Part shown: positions 1 through 8,519 of the stretch, piece after piece
How the letters are laid out: each line of letters begins with the position of its first letter
How positions within the stretch are numbered: the stretch's first letter is position 1
Assembly: GCA_041299015.1 (NCBI GenBank)
Contig: JBFYWB010000109.1
Location: 1 to 64,000 of the forward strand
Source of the DNA: JARFQH01 sp041299015
Lineage (GTDB): Bacteria; Desulfobacterota; Desulfobacteria; Desulfobacterales; SG8-13
DNA: 64,000 nucleotides
Reading direction: 5' to 3'
The notes under the pieces: model-generated
Told to the model about the DNA's origin: nothing
Database searches by the model: none
What the model saw: the letters and a program-made list of their open reading frames with translations, nothing else
Translations under genes and position numbers: made by a program

Positions 1-215
1 GGCGTACCGGCTTTTTTGAGATGCGTCTGCGGCCCGTCATCACGGATGTACTGGCCGATCTGCATCTCGCGCAGCTTGCGGATGAACCAAGGACCCAGGA
101 CGAAGCAGATCAAAAAGGCCGTCAGGCTGGCGTAAATCGCCCTAAAAGTGATGTACCGAAAAACGTTGAACGCCGATATGCTGGTATGCAACGGGTATAG
201 GAGGTGATAGATCAC
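1..215 (-). CDS. mraY: MraY, phospho-N-acetylmuramoyl-pentapeptide transferase (N-terminal part)
   Basis: MraY transfers phospho-MurNAc-pentapeptide from UDP to undecaprenyl phosphate at the inner membrane, giving lipid I. Only the first 71 or so residues lie in the window; the gene runs off the left edge. The translation from a GTG at 213-215 contains SAFNVFRYITFRAIYA followed by a hydrophobic segment and then QIGQYIRDDGPQTHLKKAGT, which is the conserved MraY N-terminus. An AAGGAA ribosome binding site sits just upstream of the GTG. It follows murF by 92 bases in the usual dcw order. The family call is secure; the rest of the enzyme cannot be inspected. Confidence 0.93.
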   Translation of the reverse strand, partial: MIYHLLYPLHTSISAFNVFRYITFRAIYASLTAFLICFVLGPWFIRKLREMQIGQYIRDDGPQTHLKKAGT

Positions 216-307
216 GATCTTCCTTAGCGTTTCAGATCATCGGGTTGACATTCGGCCCTCGGCATCGGGCCACCCTCCACTCGGATCAGCACCCTGATGC
301 CGCCGCT

Positions 308-1759
308 TCATCGATCCGACCATTTCTTGAGTCCCCAGACGACGTCTTCCATGGCCATGGCCCGTGAACCCTTGACCAAGACCCAGTCACCGGGTTTAAG
401 CGTTCGGCGGAGCGCGTGCAGCAGATCATCCTTGGTACCCATAACAATCGCCGCGCTATGCATTCCGGCCTCACGGGCGCCGCGGGCCACGGACGCGGCA
501 AAGTCGCCGGCGGCAAAGAGACCATCGACGCCCGATCGGGCGCAGAGGGCGCCCAGCTCGCGGTGCAGCGCTTCGGAGTGCCGCCCCAGCTCGCGCATGT
601 CGCCGGTGACGAAAAAGGCCCGCTGCTGCTGGCGCAAGATTTCTAGGGTCGCCAGCGCGGCCGCCATCGAACCGGGGTTGGCGTTGTAGGTGTCGTCGAT
701 CACGTGGACCCCGGTCTGGACGGTCAGGATGCTCATCCGGCTCTCGGCCGGCGCGAAGTTTTCGAGGCCGGTCTTGATCTCCGCCGGCGACAGACCGATT
801 TTGTGCCCCACCGCTGCTGCGGCCAGAGCGTTCGACAGCATGAAGACCCCGGGGATTTTCAGCGTGATGCGCACACGCTCACCGGGCAGCACAAGCTCGA
901 ACCGGCTGCCCCGCGCACCGAGAGCGACCGCCTCGGCGCGGATGTCGGCCTGGGCCGCAAAACCGAAAAGCAGCACCTTGCTTTTAGACTTTTGGGCCAG
1001 GCTCAGCACCAGCGGGTCGTCGGCGTTGAGTATCGCCGTACCGCCGGGATCGAGCTTGTCCAACAGTTCTCCCTTGGCGTGCATGACCCCCTCGATCGAC
1101 CCCACTCCTTCCAGGTGCGCGGGAGCGACATTGGTGATGACGCCGATGTCGGGTCTGCAGATGCCGGCCAGGGCGGCGATCTCACCCGGGGCGTTCATGC
1201 CGAGCTCGACCACCGCCCAGCGATGCTCCGGGCACAACTCCAAGAGGGTCAGCGGCAGCCCGATATTGTTGTTGAAATTCTTGCGGGTCGACAGCGTGAG
1301 GAAGCGCTGTGAGACGACGGCCGCCGTCATCTGCCGAGTGGTGGTCTTGCCGTTGGATCCGGTAATGGCCACCACGGCAGCGGTGTTCCGGTTGCGGTGA
1401 TAGGCGGCCAGCCGGCCGAGGGCGTCGATGGTGTCGTCGACGGCGATGCAGACCACCTTCTCGGCGACCCATTTGGCCCAAGGCAGCTGCTCAAGCATGG
1501 TTCGCGCCAGCAGCAACCCGCGAACGCCCTTGCGGACGACATCTTCCGCAAACCCATGGCCATCGTGGGTTTCACCCTTGATCGCCACGAAGAGGTCGCG
1601 TTCCGATATCCGGCGCGAATCGATGCAGATCCCGGCGAAGCGGATGTCGGTCTGCGAACCGAGCACCTCCCCGCCGACGGCCGCGACACAATCGGCCACC
1701 GTCCATGCCGCCGGCGGTAGCGGTTGCGCCGGGGTTCCCTGGCATTGCGTCGGGTTCAT
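308..1759 (-). CDS. murF: MurF, UDP-MurNAc-tripeptide-D-alanyl-D-alanine ligase
   Basis: MurF adds D-Ala-D-Ala to UDP-MurNAc-tripeptide in the cytoplasm, the last soluble step of peptidoglycan precursor synthesis. The 483-residue protein has the Mur ligase layout: an N-terminal substrate domain (about 20-120), an ATP-binding central domain with the P-loop GSNGKTTT near 133-141, and a C-terminal domain with DDTYNANPGSM, typical of MurF. Length is normal. The start codon overlaps the end of murE by four bases (ATGA), so translation is probably coupled. Neighbours murE upstream and mraY downstream confirm the assignment. Confidence 0.97.
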   Translation of the reverse strand: MNPTQCQGTPAQPLPPAAWTVADCVAAVGGEVLGSQTDIRFAGICIDSRRISERDLFVAIKGETHDGHGFAEDVVRKGVRGLLLARTMLEQLPWAKWVAEKVVCIAVDDTIDALGRLAAYHRNRNTAAVVAITGSNGKTTTRQMTAAVVSQRFLTLSTRKNFNNNIGLPLTLLELCPEHRWAVVELGMNAPGEIAALAGICRPDIGVITNVAPAHLEGVGSIEGVMHAKGELLDKLDPGGTAILNADDPLVLSLAQKSKSKVLLFGFAAQADIRAEAVALGARGSRFELVLPGERVRITLKIPGVFMLSNALAAAAVGHKIGLSPAEIKTGLENFAPAESRMSILTVQTGVHVIDDTYNANPGSMAAALATLEILRQQQRAFFVTGDMRELGRHSEALHRELGALCARSGVDGLFAAGDFAASVARGAREAGMHSAAIVMGTKDDLLHALRRTLKPGDWVLVKGSRAMAMEDVVWGLKKWSDR

Positions 1760-3345
1760 GTCGGATTGCCCTCTTTGGAAGGGTGGCGCATGACGTCGGT
1801 CAAGGCTTGCGCCGCCACGCTGCGGTCGTCGAACGCAATGGTTTTGCCGCCGAGGATCTGATAGGTTTCATGGCCTTTGCCTGCGATGAGCACCGTATCG
1901 CCGGGTCTGGACGCGGCGATGGCCAATCGGATGGCCTTGCGTCGATCCGGTTCCACCGTATAGCCTTTTTCCGGAGTGCCGTTGCTCAGTTCGGCCGCGC
2001 GATACTGCCTTCGGCAGACTTGCCGCGTGCCTGCCAGGATCTGATCGATGATCGCAAGCGGTGGTTCGGACCGGGGGTTATCGGACGTCACGACCGTCAG
2101 GTCGCATATCTGAGCGGCTATCTGGCCCATTTGGGGGCGCTTGCCCCTGTCCCGGTCGCCGCCGCAGCCGAAAACGCACAGAACCCGTCGGTCGGCAATG
2201 GCGGTCAGCGCCGTAAGAACATTGCGAAGTGCATCCGGCGTGTGGGCATAGTCGACATAGACAAATCGGCCGCCTTGATTGGGGACCGGTTCGAGGCGCC
2301 CGGGAATCACGGCGGTAGTTTCGATTCCGGCCTTGATGGCGGGCATTGAAATACCGAGCGCAACGGCGACGCCCGCGGCACAGTGAATGTTTTCGCAATT
2401 GTAGCGACCCACCAGCGGTGACCGGAAATCGAACGAACCGGCGGGCGTGTGGATGCGGCCGGCAATGCCGGACAGATCCTGTCTGTGGATATCCGACCGC
2501 ACGGTGTTGTCTTGCGCGTCACCGACCGTGATTATCCTTAAACCGGCGATCCCGATCAGTTCTTCGCCCCGCGGATCGTTGCGGTTGATCACCGCTGCGG
2601 CGCGCATTCGCTTGGGACCGGAGCGCAGAATGTCGCTGAACAGTTTTTTCTTGCAGCCCCAGTAGGTTTCCATGTCCTTGTGGTAGTCGAGGTGATCCTG
2701 CGACAAGTTGGTGAACACACCCACGTCCATCCAGCAGTCGTCCACGCGGTGCAGGTCCAGGGCATGGGAAGAGACCTCGATGATCACGTGGGTTACCCCG
2801 ACCGCCAGCATTCGGTGAAGAATCCGCTGCAGGTCCAACGATTCCGGCGTGGTGACCGGGTTGTCATACACCTGTCCGGCGTAGCGGTAGTTGACGGTAC
2901 CGATGACTCCCGGAGTGAATCCGGCTGCCGAAAGAATGCGTTCGACCAGATAAGACGTAGTTGTCTTGCCATTGGTGCCGGTTATGCCGACCATGACCAG
3001 CTTTTCGGAAGGGTGACCATAAAAACTCGCAGCCAGTGTGGCCAGTGCCTTTCGGCTATCTTCCACCAGGATCAACGGGACACCGGAAGAGAGTTCAACC
3101 GCTTTCTGAGCGACGACGGCGGCCGCTCCGTTTGCGAGCGCCTGCTCGACATAGTCGTGGCCGTCAGCGGCAAATCCCTGAATCGCCACGAAAAGCCCTC
3201 CGGGTTTGACGTTCTGGGCCCGGGAATGCAGGGAGGTGATGTCCGGATCGGGTTGAAGGAAGCGCACGGCATCGCCCTGCCGGCGGGTCGGCCGGCCGTT
3301 GAGCCGTGATATCCGCATGTCACCGATCAGGCGTGCCAGTTTCAA
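1756..3345 (-). CDS. murE: MurE, UDP-MurNAc-tripeptide synthetase (meso-diaminopimelate type)
   Basis: MurE adds the third amino acid to UDP-MurNAc-L-Ala-D-Glu. The 529-residue sequence has the P-loop ITGTNGKTTT at 121-130, the substrate motif NPVTTPESLDL (161-171), and DNPR at 422-425 in the C-terminal domain. DNPR is the known signature for meso-diaminopimelate rather than lysine, so the wall should be of the Gram-negative A1-gamma type. The protein is somewhat longer than typical (about 490-500), mainly through an N-terminal extension of about 25 residues. It overlaps ftsI and murF by four bases on either side. Confidence 0.97.
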   Translation of the reverse strand: MKLARLIGDMRISRLNGRPTRRQGDAVRFLQPDPDITSLHSRAQNVKPGGLFVAIQGFAADGHDYVEQALANGAAAVVAQKAVELSSGVPLILVEDSRKALATLAASFYGHPSEKLVMVGITGTNGKTTTSYLVERILSAAGFTPGVIGTVNYRYAGQVYDNPVTTPESLDLQRILHRMLAVGVTHVIIEVSSHALDLHRVDDCWMDVGVFTNLSQDHLDYHKDMETYWGCKKKLFSDILRSGPKRMRAAAVINRNDPRGEELIGIAGLRIITVGDAQDNTVRSDIHRQDLSGIAGRIHTPAGSFDFRSPLVGRYNCENIHCAAGVAVALGISMPAIKAGIETTAVIPGRLEPVPNQGGRFVYVDYAHTPDALRNVLTALTAIADRRVLCVFGCGGDRDRGKRPQMGQIAAQICDLTVVTSDNPRSEPPLAIIDQILAGTRQVCRRQYRAAELSNGTPEKGYTVEPDRRKAIRLAIAASRPGDTVLIAGKGHETYQILGGKTIAFDDRSVAAQALTDVMRHPSKEGNPT

Positions 3346-5078
3346 ATTCGTCCCTCTGTTCCCCCGGCGGCTGCCAATTGACCGTCTCGGATATCGGGGT
3401 GAATATTGAGATAATTCAGAGTTTCCTGTGCGATTCTGCGAAATGCCGGTGCGGCCACGACCCCGCCGTAATACTCCTTGCGGGGCTCGTTGATAATGAC
3501 CAGAACCGAGATGGCCGGATCGTCCACCGGTGTAAAGCCGACGAAAGAGGCGATGTAGTCGTCATCCGAATAGAGTCCGTCGGGTCCGAACTTTTTGGCG
3601 GTCCCGGTTTTTCCGGCAACCGAATAGCCCTGCAGCGCGGCTTGGATTCCGGTGCCGCCTTCGGCCACAACGGTCTGCAGGATGGTGCCGATCTTGCGGG
3701 CGGTACTTTCCGAGACGACGCGACGCACCACGTGCGGCGAAAACGACTCGACGGGCTGATTGTTTTGATCCGTCACGGCGGCCACGAGGTAGGGCTTCAT
3801 CAGGACACCGTCGTTGGCGATCGCCGAAACCGCCGTGACCACCTGAAGCGGAGAGGCCGCCATGCCGTGTCCGAAGGAGATGGCGCTCGTATCCATGCGG
3901 GTCCAATGGCGATAGTTCGACAGGCTGCCCGGGGATTCGCCCGGGCAGTCGATACCGGTTTTGGCTCCGAAACCGAAGTCTGCCAGGGTGGCATACAAAT
4001 GCTTGGCCCCTACGATCTCGCTGATTTTGATTGCGCCGATGTTGCTGGAATACTTGACGATCTGCTGCAGGGAGAGCCAGCCGTGGGCCGCAACATCGCG
4101 AACGGTCTTGCGCCCGATGCGGTAGGAGCCGTTTTCACAGAAGAAAACCGTATTCGGCGAAGAGTCTCCGAACTCGATCGCGGCGGTGGCGCTGAATATT
4201 TTCAGGGTCGAGCCCGGTTCGATCGCATCGGTAATGGCCCGGTTGCGCCAGTCGGCCGATTTGAAATCGCGATAGGCATTCGGGTTGAAAAACGGGTACT
4301 GGGCAATGGCCAGCAATGCCCCGCTGCGAGGTTCCATGACGATGGCGATGCCGGAGTCGGCCTCGAATTCCGTCACCGTATCCTGCAGGGTTCTCTCGGC
4401 GATGAACTGGATGGTCTGGTCGATCGTCAGGATCAGGTTTTTGCCGCTGAAATCCCGCAGGTCGCCGCCTTTGGAGACGAAGTGTTTGCCCAGTGCGTCG
4501 CGCAGACAGATGTATTCGGCTTCGGCGCCTTTCAGGAAGCGGTCGTAGTGGTTTTCGATTCCTTCGAGACCGGCCCCATCCACACCGGTAAACCCGATGA
4601 CCTGTCCGGCGAGGGTCTTGTTGGGATAAAAACGGTTGTATTCAGGGACAAAACCGATGCCGTCCAGATTCAGTTCCTTCACCCTTTCGACTTCCCGGGG
4701 AGTCGCCTGGCGTTTGACCCATACGAAGGTTTTCTTCGATCCGAAACTGCGCTCAAGCGAACGGCGGTCGAGATCTAGCGGCTTGGCCAGCGCCGCCGCC
4801 GTCTTGGCCGGGTCGCCGAGCTGTGCGGGGTAGGCGGCGATTGATGTCACCTGGATGCTCACCGCAAGCGCCGACATTTTGCGGTCATAAATGGTACCGC
4901 GCTTGCCCGGTGCCTTAACGGAAGCCGAGTATTGCCCCGCCGCCAGCTGCGACAGCCACGATCCGCGGTAGATCTGCAGATAGGCGGCCTTGGCGCAGAT
5001 CACCCCTAAAAACAGAGCGAAAAAAACGCCGACCGTCACGACTCTGAAACGAAGATATTTTTTTTCTTTTGGGTTCAC
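3342..5078 (-). CDS. ftsI: FtsI/PBP3, septal peptidoglycan transpeptidase
   Basis: A class B penicillin-binding protein that crosslinks septal peptidoglycan in the periplasm, anchored by one N-terminal membrane helix (about 12-34). The transpeptidase motifs are all present: STLK with the acylated serine at 290, SSN at 344-346 and KTGT at 490-493. The N-terminal dimerisation region contains RGTIYDRKMSALAVS (60-74), typical of class B enzymes. The protein has 578 residues and ends soon after the catalytic domain, so no C-terminal PASTA domain is present. It overlaps ftsL by four bases upstream and murE by four downstream, so the genes are probably translated in a coupled way. Confidence 0.95.
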   Translation of the reverse strand: MNPKEKKYLRFRVVTVGVFFALFLGVICAKAAYLQIYRGSWLSQLAAGQYSASVKAPGKRGTIYDRKMSALAVSIQVTSIAAYPAQLGDPAKTAAALAKPLDLDRRSLERSFGSKKTFVWVKRQATPREVERVKELNLDGIGFVPEYNRFYPNKTLAGQVIGFTGVDGAGLEGIENHYDRFLKGAEAEYICLRDALGKHFVSKGGDLRDFSGKNLILTIDQTIQFIAERTLQDTVTEFEADSGIAIVMEPRSGALLAIAQYPFFNPNAYRDFKSADWRNRAITDAIEPGSTLKIFSATAAIEFGDSSPNTVFFCENGSYRIGRKTVRDVAAHGWLSLQQIVKYSSNIGAIKISEIVGAKHLYATLADFGFGAKTGIDCPGESPGSLSNYRHWTRMDTSAISFGHGMAASPLQVVTAVSAIANDGVLMKPYLVAAVTDQNNQPVESFSPHVVRRVVSESTARKIGTILQTVVAEGGTGIQAALQGYSVAGKTGTAKKFGPDGLYSDDDYIASFVGFTPVDDPAISVLVIINEPRKEYYGGVVAAPAFRRIAQETLNYLNIHPDIRDGQLAAAGGTEGRI

Positions 5079-5368
5079 GGCAGTGCCATGATCTGCTCGG
5101 CCCGCGGCGTGGCCAGGCCGAAGCGGTCCTTGGCGATCTTAACGATTCGTTCGGGTGATTTAAGTCGCGCCAGCTCGATTTTCAGATTGTTTTGCAGCAT
5201 GATCTGACGCTGCTGGGTTTCCATCGCCCGGCTGGTTTCATAACCGATCTGGGTGCACTGCACCCGGAACCAGGTGTAGAGCAGCAGTTCGGTGATGAAG
5301 ATAACCATCAGCAGGACCCACATGCCGGCGTGCTGAAGGGTCGGGGCTTGTGAGCGTTTTTTGATCAT
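5075..5368 (-). CDS. ftsL: FtsL-like septum protein
   Basis: A 97-residue bitopic protein in the exact place of ftsL, between rsmH and ftsI. It has a short basic cytoplasmic tail, one membrane helix at about 15-33 (WVLLMVIFITELLLYTWF) and a predicted periplasmic coiled coil at about 40-75. FtsL forms a complex with FtsB and FtsQ that activates FtsW-FtsI. FtsL sequences diverge strongly, so the call rests on size, topology and position more than on similarity. A GGGAGCG ribosome binding site precedes the ATG. The stop overlaps the ftsI start by four bases. Confidence 0.85.
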   Translation of the reverse strand: MIKKRSQAPTLQHAGMWVLLMVIFITELLLYTWFRVQCTQIGYETSRAMETQQRQIMLQNNLKIELARLKSPERIVKIAKDRFGLATPRAEQIMALP

Positions 5369-5410
5369 CGTCGCTCCCGGTCTTTATCGGTTGCTTGTTG
5401 CGCCGCAGGA

Positions 5411-6364
5411 TCAGGCGTCCTCGGGTGCCAGTTTTTCCAGAACTCTTAGTCGGGTGCTGCGGGCCATTGGGTTGGCGTCGATTTCTTCCGCCCTCGGCCG
5501 CACGACCTTGCGGGTCAAGATGCGGGCCACCGGTCTATGGCTGCAGACACACAGCGGAAATCCCGGTGGGCAGGTGCAGCCGCGGGATAGAGCGACGAAG
5601 CGTTGTTTAACGATCCGGTCTTCGAGCGAATGAAAAGACAGCACGCACAGTCGGCCGGCCGGATTCAGATAATCGACGGCCTGTGCAAGAAACTCTTCCA
5701 GCCGTTCGAGTTCACGGTTGACGGCGATGCGCAGGGCCATGAAGACCCGCGTCGCGGGGTGAATCCTATGATCATACCGTGCTTTGCCGGGCAGGGCTTC
5801 GGTGACGATGCGGGCCAGTTGGCGGCTCGAACGGATCGTTTCTTTCCTCCGCACGGCGGCAATTTTTCGGGCTATTGACCGTGCCCAGCGCTCTTCCCCG
5901 TATTCCGTGAATATTTTGGCCAGATGAGCTTCACTCGCGTGAGTGACGATTTGCGCGGCCGTCTCGCCGGAGGCGGCGTTCATGCGCATGTCCAGCGGCT
6001 CATCACGGTTGAAGCTGAAGCCTCGGCCGCTGGCCTCGATCTGGTGAAGGGAGAGACCGAGGTCGAGCAGCATGCCGTCGACCGCAGGAATGCGCAGCCG
6101 CGCCAGAATGTCCGGCAAATTGACGAAGTTGTCATGGACGACATGAACATTGGCGCTGCACCGCTTCAGAGCGGTGATGGCATTCTCGACGGCGGCGAGA
6201 TCCTGATCGATGCCGATCAGGGTTCCTTCCGGCCCAATTTTTTCGCAAATGCGGATCGCGTGACCGGCGCCTCCCAGCGTGCAGTCCGCGTAAGTCCCTC
6301 CGGGTCGGCAATTCAGATAATCGATCACCTCGCTCGGCATGGCGGGGAGATGATGGTAGTGCAT
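5411..6364 (-). CDS. rsmH: RsmH, 16S rRNA (cytosine-1402-N4)-methyltransferase
   Basis: RsmH (MraW) methylates N4 of C1402 in 16S rRNA using S-adenosylmethionine. The 317-residue protein shows the SAM-binding motif GGTYADCTLGGAGHA near residues 17-31, the MLLDLGLSLHQIE segment and GRLCVLSFHSLEDRIVKQ, which is highly diagnostic. Near the C-terminus CTCPPGFPLCVCSH is a family-typical cysteine-rich stretch. It starts four bases after the mraZ stop with no clear ribosome binding site of its own, so coupling to mraZ translation is likely. Confidence 0.97.
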   Translation of the reverse strand: MHYHHLPAMPSEVIDYLNCRPGGTYADCTLGGAGHAIRICEKIGPEGTLIGIDQDLAAVENAITALKRCSANVHVVHDNFVNLPDILARLRIPAVDGMLLDLGLSLHQIEASGRGFSFNRDEPLDMRMNAASGETAAQIVTHASEAHLAKIFTEYGEERWARSIARKIAAVRRKETIRSSRQLARIVTEALPGKARYDHRIHPATRVFMALRIAVNRELERLEEFLAQAVDYLNPAGRLCVLSFHSLEDRIVKQRFVALSRGCTCPPGFPLCVCSHRPVARILTRKVVRPRAEEIDANPMARSTRLRVLEKLAPEDA

Positions 6365-6368
6365 TCAA

Positions 6369-6815
6369 CTAAATGCTGATTGAGGCGATTTTGTTTTTGA
6401 ATTCGGGCTGTTCACGATTTTGTTCGTAGCGCGCGTTTTCATTGTCCCAGTTTTCCCGGGACCAGATTTCGAAGTGATCGACCACACCGGCCAGAACGAT
6501 TTCCTTGTTGAGGCCCGCGTAATCCCTCAGCGGGGGCGGAATCAGAATCCGGTCCTGCTTGTCGCAGAAACACTCGAAGGAGCCACCGATGAAAAAGCGT
6601 CGGAAAAGTCGTATATCATCATCCTTCATGGCCTGCTGAAGGATTTTCTGCTCGACCTTGGCCCATTCCTCGAACGGATAGGCGACCAAAGCGCCGTCCA
6701 GTTTGGAGACCATGACGCCGGAACGGTCGCCGTTTTTGATGTGCTCCTTGTAACGCGCCGGAATGATGACACGCCCCTTTGTGTCGATGTTGTGATATGA
6801 AAAGCCGCGGAACAC
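6369..6815 (-). CDS. mraZ: MraZ, transcriptional regulator of the dcw cluster
   Basis: MraZ is a ring-forming DNA-binding protein that controls its own operon. The sequence has two SpoVT/AbrB-type repeats: DTKGRVIIPARYKEHI and DKQDRILIPPPLRDYAGL. I place the start at the GTG at 6813-6815, giving 148 residues beginning VFRGFSYHNIDTKGR as in the family, with AGGGG about seven bases upstream. A GTG 30 bases further up (6845) would also be in frame, but it lies inside the predicted operator and adds a non-conserved leader. First gene of the cluster; see the promoter and operator entry upstream. Confidence 0.94.
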   Translation of the reverse strand: MFRGFSYHNIDTKGRVIIPARYKEHIKNGDRSGVMVSKLDGALVAYPFEEWAKVEQKILQQAMKDDDIRLFRRFFIGGSFECFCDKQDRILIPPPLRDYAGLNKEIVLAGVVDHFEIWSRENWDNENARYEQNREQPEFKNKIASISI

Positions 6816-6840
6816 GTTTAGCCCCTGATCTCCAATAAAA

Positions 6841-6894
6841 ACCACTTTAAACCACTTTTGATATAATTTAATTGTACTTTGTGGAAATTGTCAA
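6841..6894 (-). promoter_or_regulatory. dcw/mraZ promoter with tandem MraZ boxes
   Basis: On the minus strand a perfect -35 TTGACA lies at 6894-6889, with an AT-rich stretch and a TAAATT candidate -10 at 6870-6865 (18-base spacer). Directly downstream are two exact copies of AAAGTGGT with a ten-base period (within 6841-6859), and a degenerate AAAGTACA about two helical turns upstream near 6880. Repeats of this kind with this period are the known MraZ binding site. They fall between the promoter and the mraZ ribosome binding site, where MraZ could repress transcription. Confidence 0.68.
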
Positions 6895-7281
6895 GAAAAA
6901 CAATTTCGATAAAATATTTTTTTTAAATGATTAATGAAGGTTAAATAGAATAATGTTGGTGGTAACCATGGTGGAGTATTGTGGATGATATATAGCAAAA
7001 TCGACCAGTTAAAAAGCGATCATGCCAAGGGGATCAGCGGTTGGTTTGTATTTTGTTCTTGAAATTGACGCTTGCTCCCCTGTACAAGAACACGACCGGC
7101 CGGTCTCAGGCCCGGCCGTCAACCCGGAAACAGGCCCGCCGGCAAAAGGTCCCTGCAGCGTTAGGCGCGGACCGCGGCGTTGATGCGTGCCGACGCCTGA
7201 AAGTTGGGACAAAGCGGGGGTGGCTGATTGTGGATGAATAAAATTTTTGGGAAACGATGCCTGTGCAGCGAGGAAGGCCCA
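6895..7281. other. Intergenic region between mraZ and the flavin-fold gene
   Basis: The left part (6895-7015) is AT-rich. It contains three GTGG motifs on the plus strand at 6959, 6971 and 6981. The right part (about 7040-7215) is very GC-rich and full of short inverted repeats, including a perfect 7-bp hairpin (7097-7103 with 7112-7118) and TCAGGC/GCCTGA pairing at 7106-7111 with 7195-7200. I could not match it to a known RNA family by eye. No convincing coding frame is present; a minus-strand open frame crossing 7009-7434 runs antisense into the next gene. Confidence 0.4.
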
Positions 7282-7737
7282 ATGCGACGAAAGGACAAAG
7301 AAATCACCGACCCGAATGAAATCGTGGCGTTTATCGAAAAGGCGTCGGTTTGCCGGCTGGGGATGGTCGATGAGGCTGGGCCCTACATCGTGCCGCTTTG
7401 TTTCGGTTTCAGGAACAACACGCTCTATTTCCATTCCGCCTCAGGCGGCAAGAAGATCGGCATTCTTAGAGAAAACCCGCGGGTCTGTTTCGAAATTGAC
7501 GGCGACGCCGAGGTGCGTGCCGGAGCCGGGGCCTGTGACTTCTCCATGCGGTATAGAAGTGTCATCGGGTTCGGAATGGTTGTTTTCGTGGAGGCGGCGG
7601 CCGCCAAACGCGAGGCCCTCGACATCATCATGAACCATTACGCCGAAGGGGTGTTCGATTATCCCGATGCGGCGCTCCAGCGGATATTGATCTTCAAAGT
7701 CGAAATCGACAACATGACCGGCAAAACGTCACCCTGA
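7282..7737 (+). CDS. Pyridoxamine 5'-phosphate oxidase-family (split-barrel flavin-binding) protein
   Basis: The 151-residue protein resembles small FMN-binding split-barrel proteins of the PNPOx/NimA type: an opening helix (ITDPNEIVAFIEKASVCRLG), then GPYIVPLCFGFRNNTLYFHSA and a strand-rich core ending VCFEIDGDAEV. Members bind FMN, F420 or haem, or act as nitroreductase-like enzymes, so the substrate is unknown. I chose the ATG at 7282 because GAGGAAGG stands just upstream; an earlier in-frame ATG (7228) lacks such a site and adds a non-conserved leader. It is followed at 57 bases by an HD-domain gene on the same strand. Confidence 0.8.
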   Translation: MRRKDKEITDPNEIVAFIEKASVCRLGMVDEAGPYIVPLCFGFRNNTLYFHSASGGKKIGILRENPRVCFEIDGDAEVRAGAGACDFSMRYRSVIGFGMVVFVEAAAAKREALDIIMNHYAEGVFDYPDAALQRILIFKVEIDNMTGKTSP

Positions 7738-7794
7738 CGGTCGGGCCCTCACCCGATCATCTGGTCCGGGAAGACCCCGGGGAGCAGACTTACC

Positions 7795-8514
7795 ATGATT
7801 GACCGTCACAGTGAACGACCTTCCTCAATCCCGACGCCATTCGCACCGGATCACGCCGAGCATTGCCGCGATGCCGGGGATATGATCGCGGACGTGCGGT
7901 CTGTGGCCGCTGCTTTTTTTGTCGGTGCGCGCGGCAGCCACGACTGGGACCACACCCGCCGGGTTTGCCGTCTCTGCGACCGGATGGCCGCCGCCGAACA
8001 GGCCGACGTAGACGTGGTGCGGATCGCGGCCTTGCTGCACGACATCGGTCGCGCCCGTCAGGACGCCTCCAACGGCAGCATCTGTCATGCCCGGGAAGGC
8101 GCCCGGCTGGCCGGGCCGATCGTCGAAAATCTGCCCTTGTCGGGACGTCAGAAAAAAAACGTGTTGCACTGCATTTCCACCCACCGGTTCCGGGGCCACC
8201 GGGCACCGGAGACTCTGGAGGCCAAGGTTCTGTTCGATGCGGACAAGCTGGATGCCATCGGCGCGATCGGCGTGGCGCGGGCGTTTCTTTTCGCCGGCGA
8301 GGTCGGTGCCCGGCTGCACAATCCCGAAGTCAGGATCGAGTCAACGCAGCCCTATACCGCAGACGATACCGGCTATCGTGAATACCGGGTCAAGCTCTGC
8401 AAAATCAGGGACCGAATGGTGACCGCCACCGGCAGGCAGTTGGCGGAAGCGCGCCACCGCTTCATGGAAGCGTACTTTGAGCGTTTTCTTCAGGAATACG
8501 ATGGAAAGGGGTAA
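7795..8514 (+). CDS. HD-domain metal-dependent phosphohydrolase
   Basis: A 239-residue protein with a complete HD motif set: SHDWDHTRRV (His53), LLHDIGR (His82-Asp83) and DADKLDAIG (Asp148/Asp150). This order is typical of the stand-alone YedJ-like HD hydrolases, which cleave phosphomono- or phosphodiesters of nucleotides with bound divalent metal. The real substrate is not known. It ends five bases before the purH cyclohydrolase start, so it is probably cotranscribed with purine biosynthesis, which would fit a nucleotide-related role, but this is inference. A GGAG ribosome binding site precedes the ATG. Confidence 0.85.
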   Translation: MIDRHSERPSSIPTPFAPDHAEHCRDAGDMIADVRSVAAAFFVGARGSHDWDHTRRVCRLCDRMAAAEQADVDVVRIAALLHDIGRARQDASNGSICHAREGARLAGPIVENLPLSGRQKKNVLHCISTHRFRGHRAPETLEAKVLFDADKLDAIGAIGVARAFLFAGEVGARLHNPEVRIESTQPYTADDTGYREYRVKLCKIRDRMVTATGRQLAEARHRFMEAYFERFLQEYDGKG

Positions 8515-8519
8515 AAATA

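Noticed and set aside
3306..4778. A 490-codon plus-strand frame across ftsI
   Set aside because: It is antisense to ftsI, whose motifs are complete and whose overlaps with murE and ftsL are exact. Long antisense frames are common at high GC.
7009..7434. A 141-codon minus-strand frame over the GC-rich island
   Set aside because: It runs through the start of the flavin-fold gene, has no ribosome binding site and no motif.
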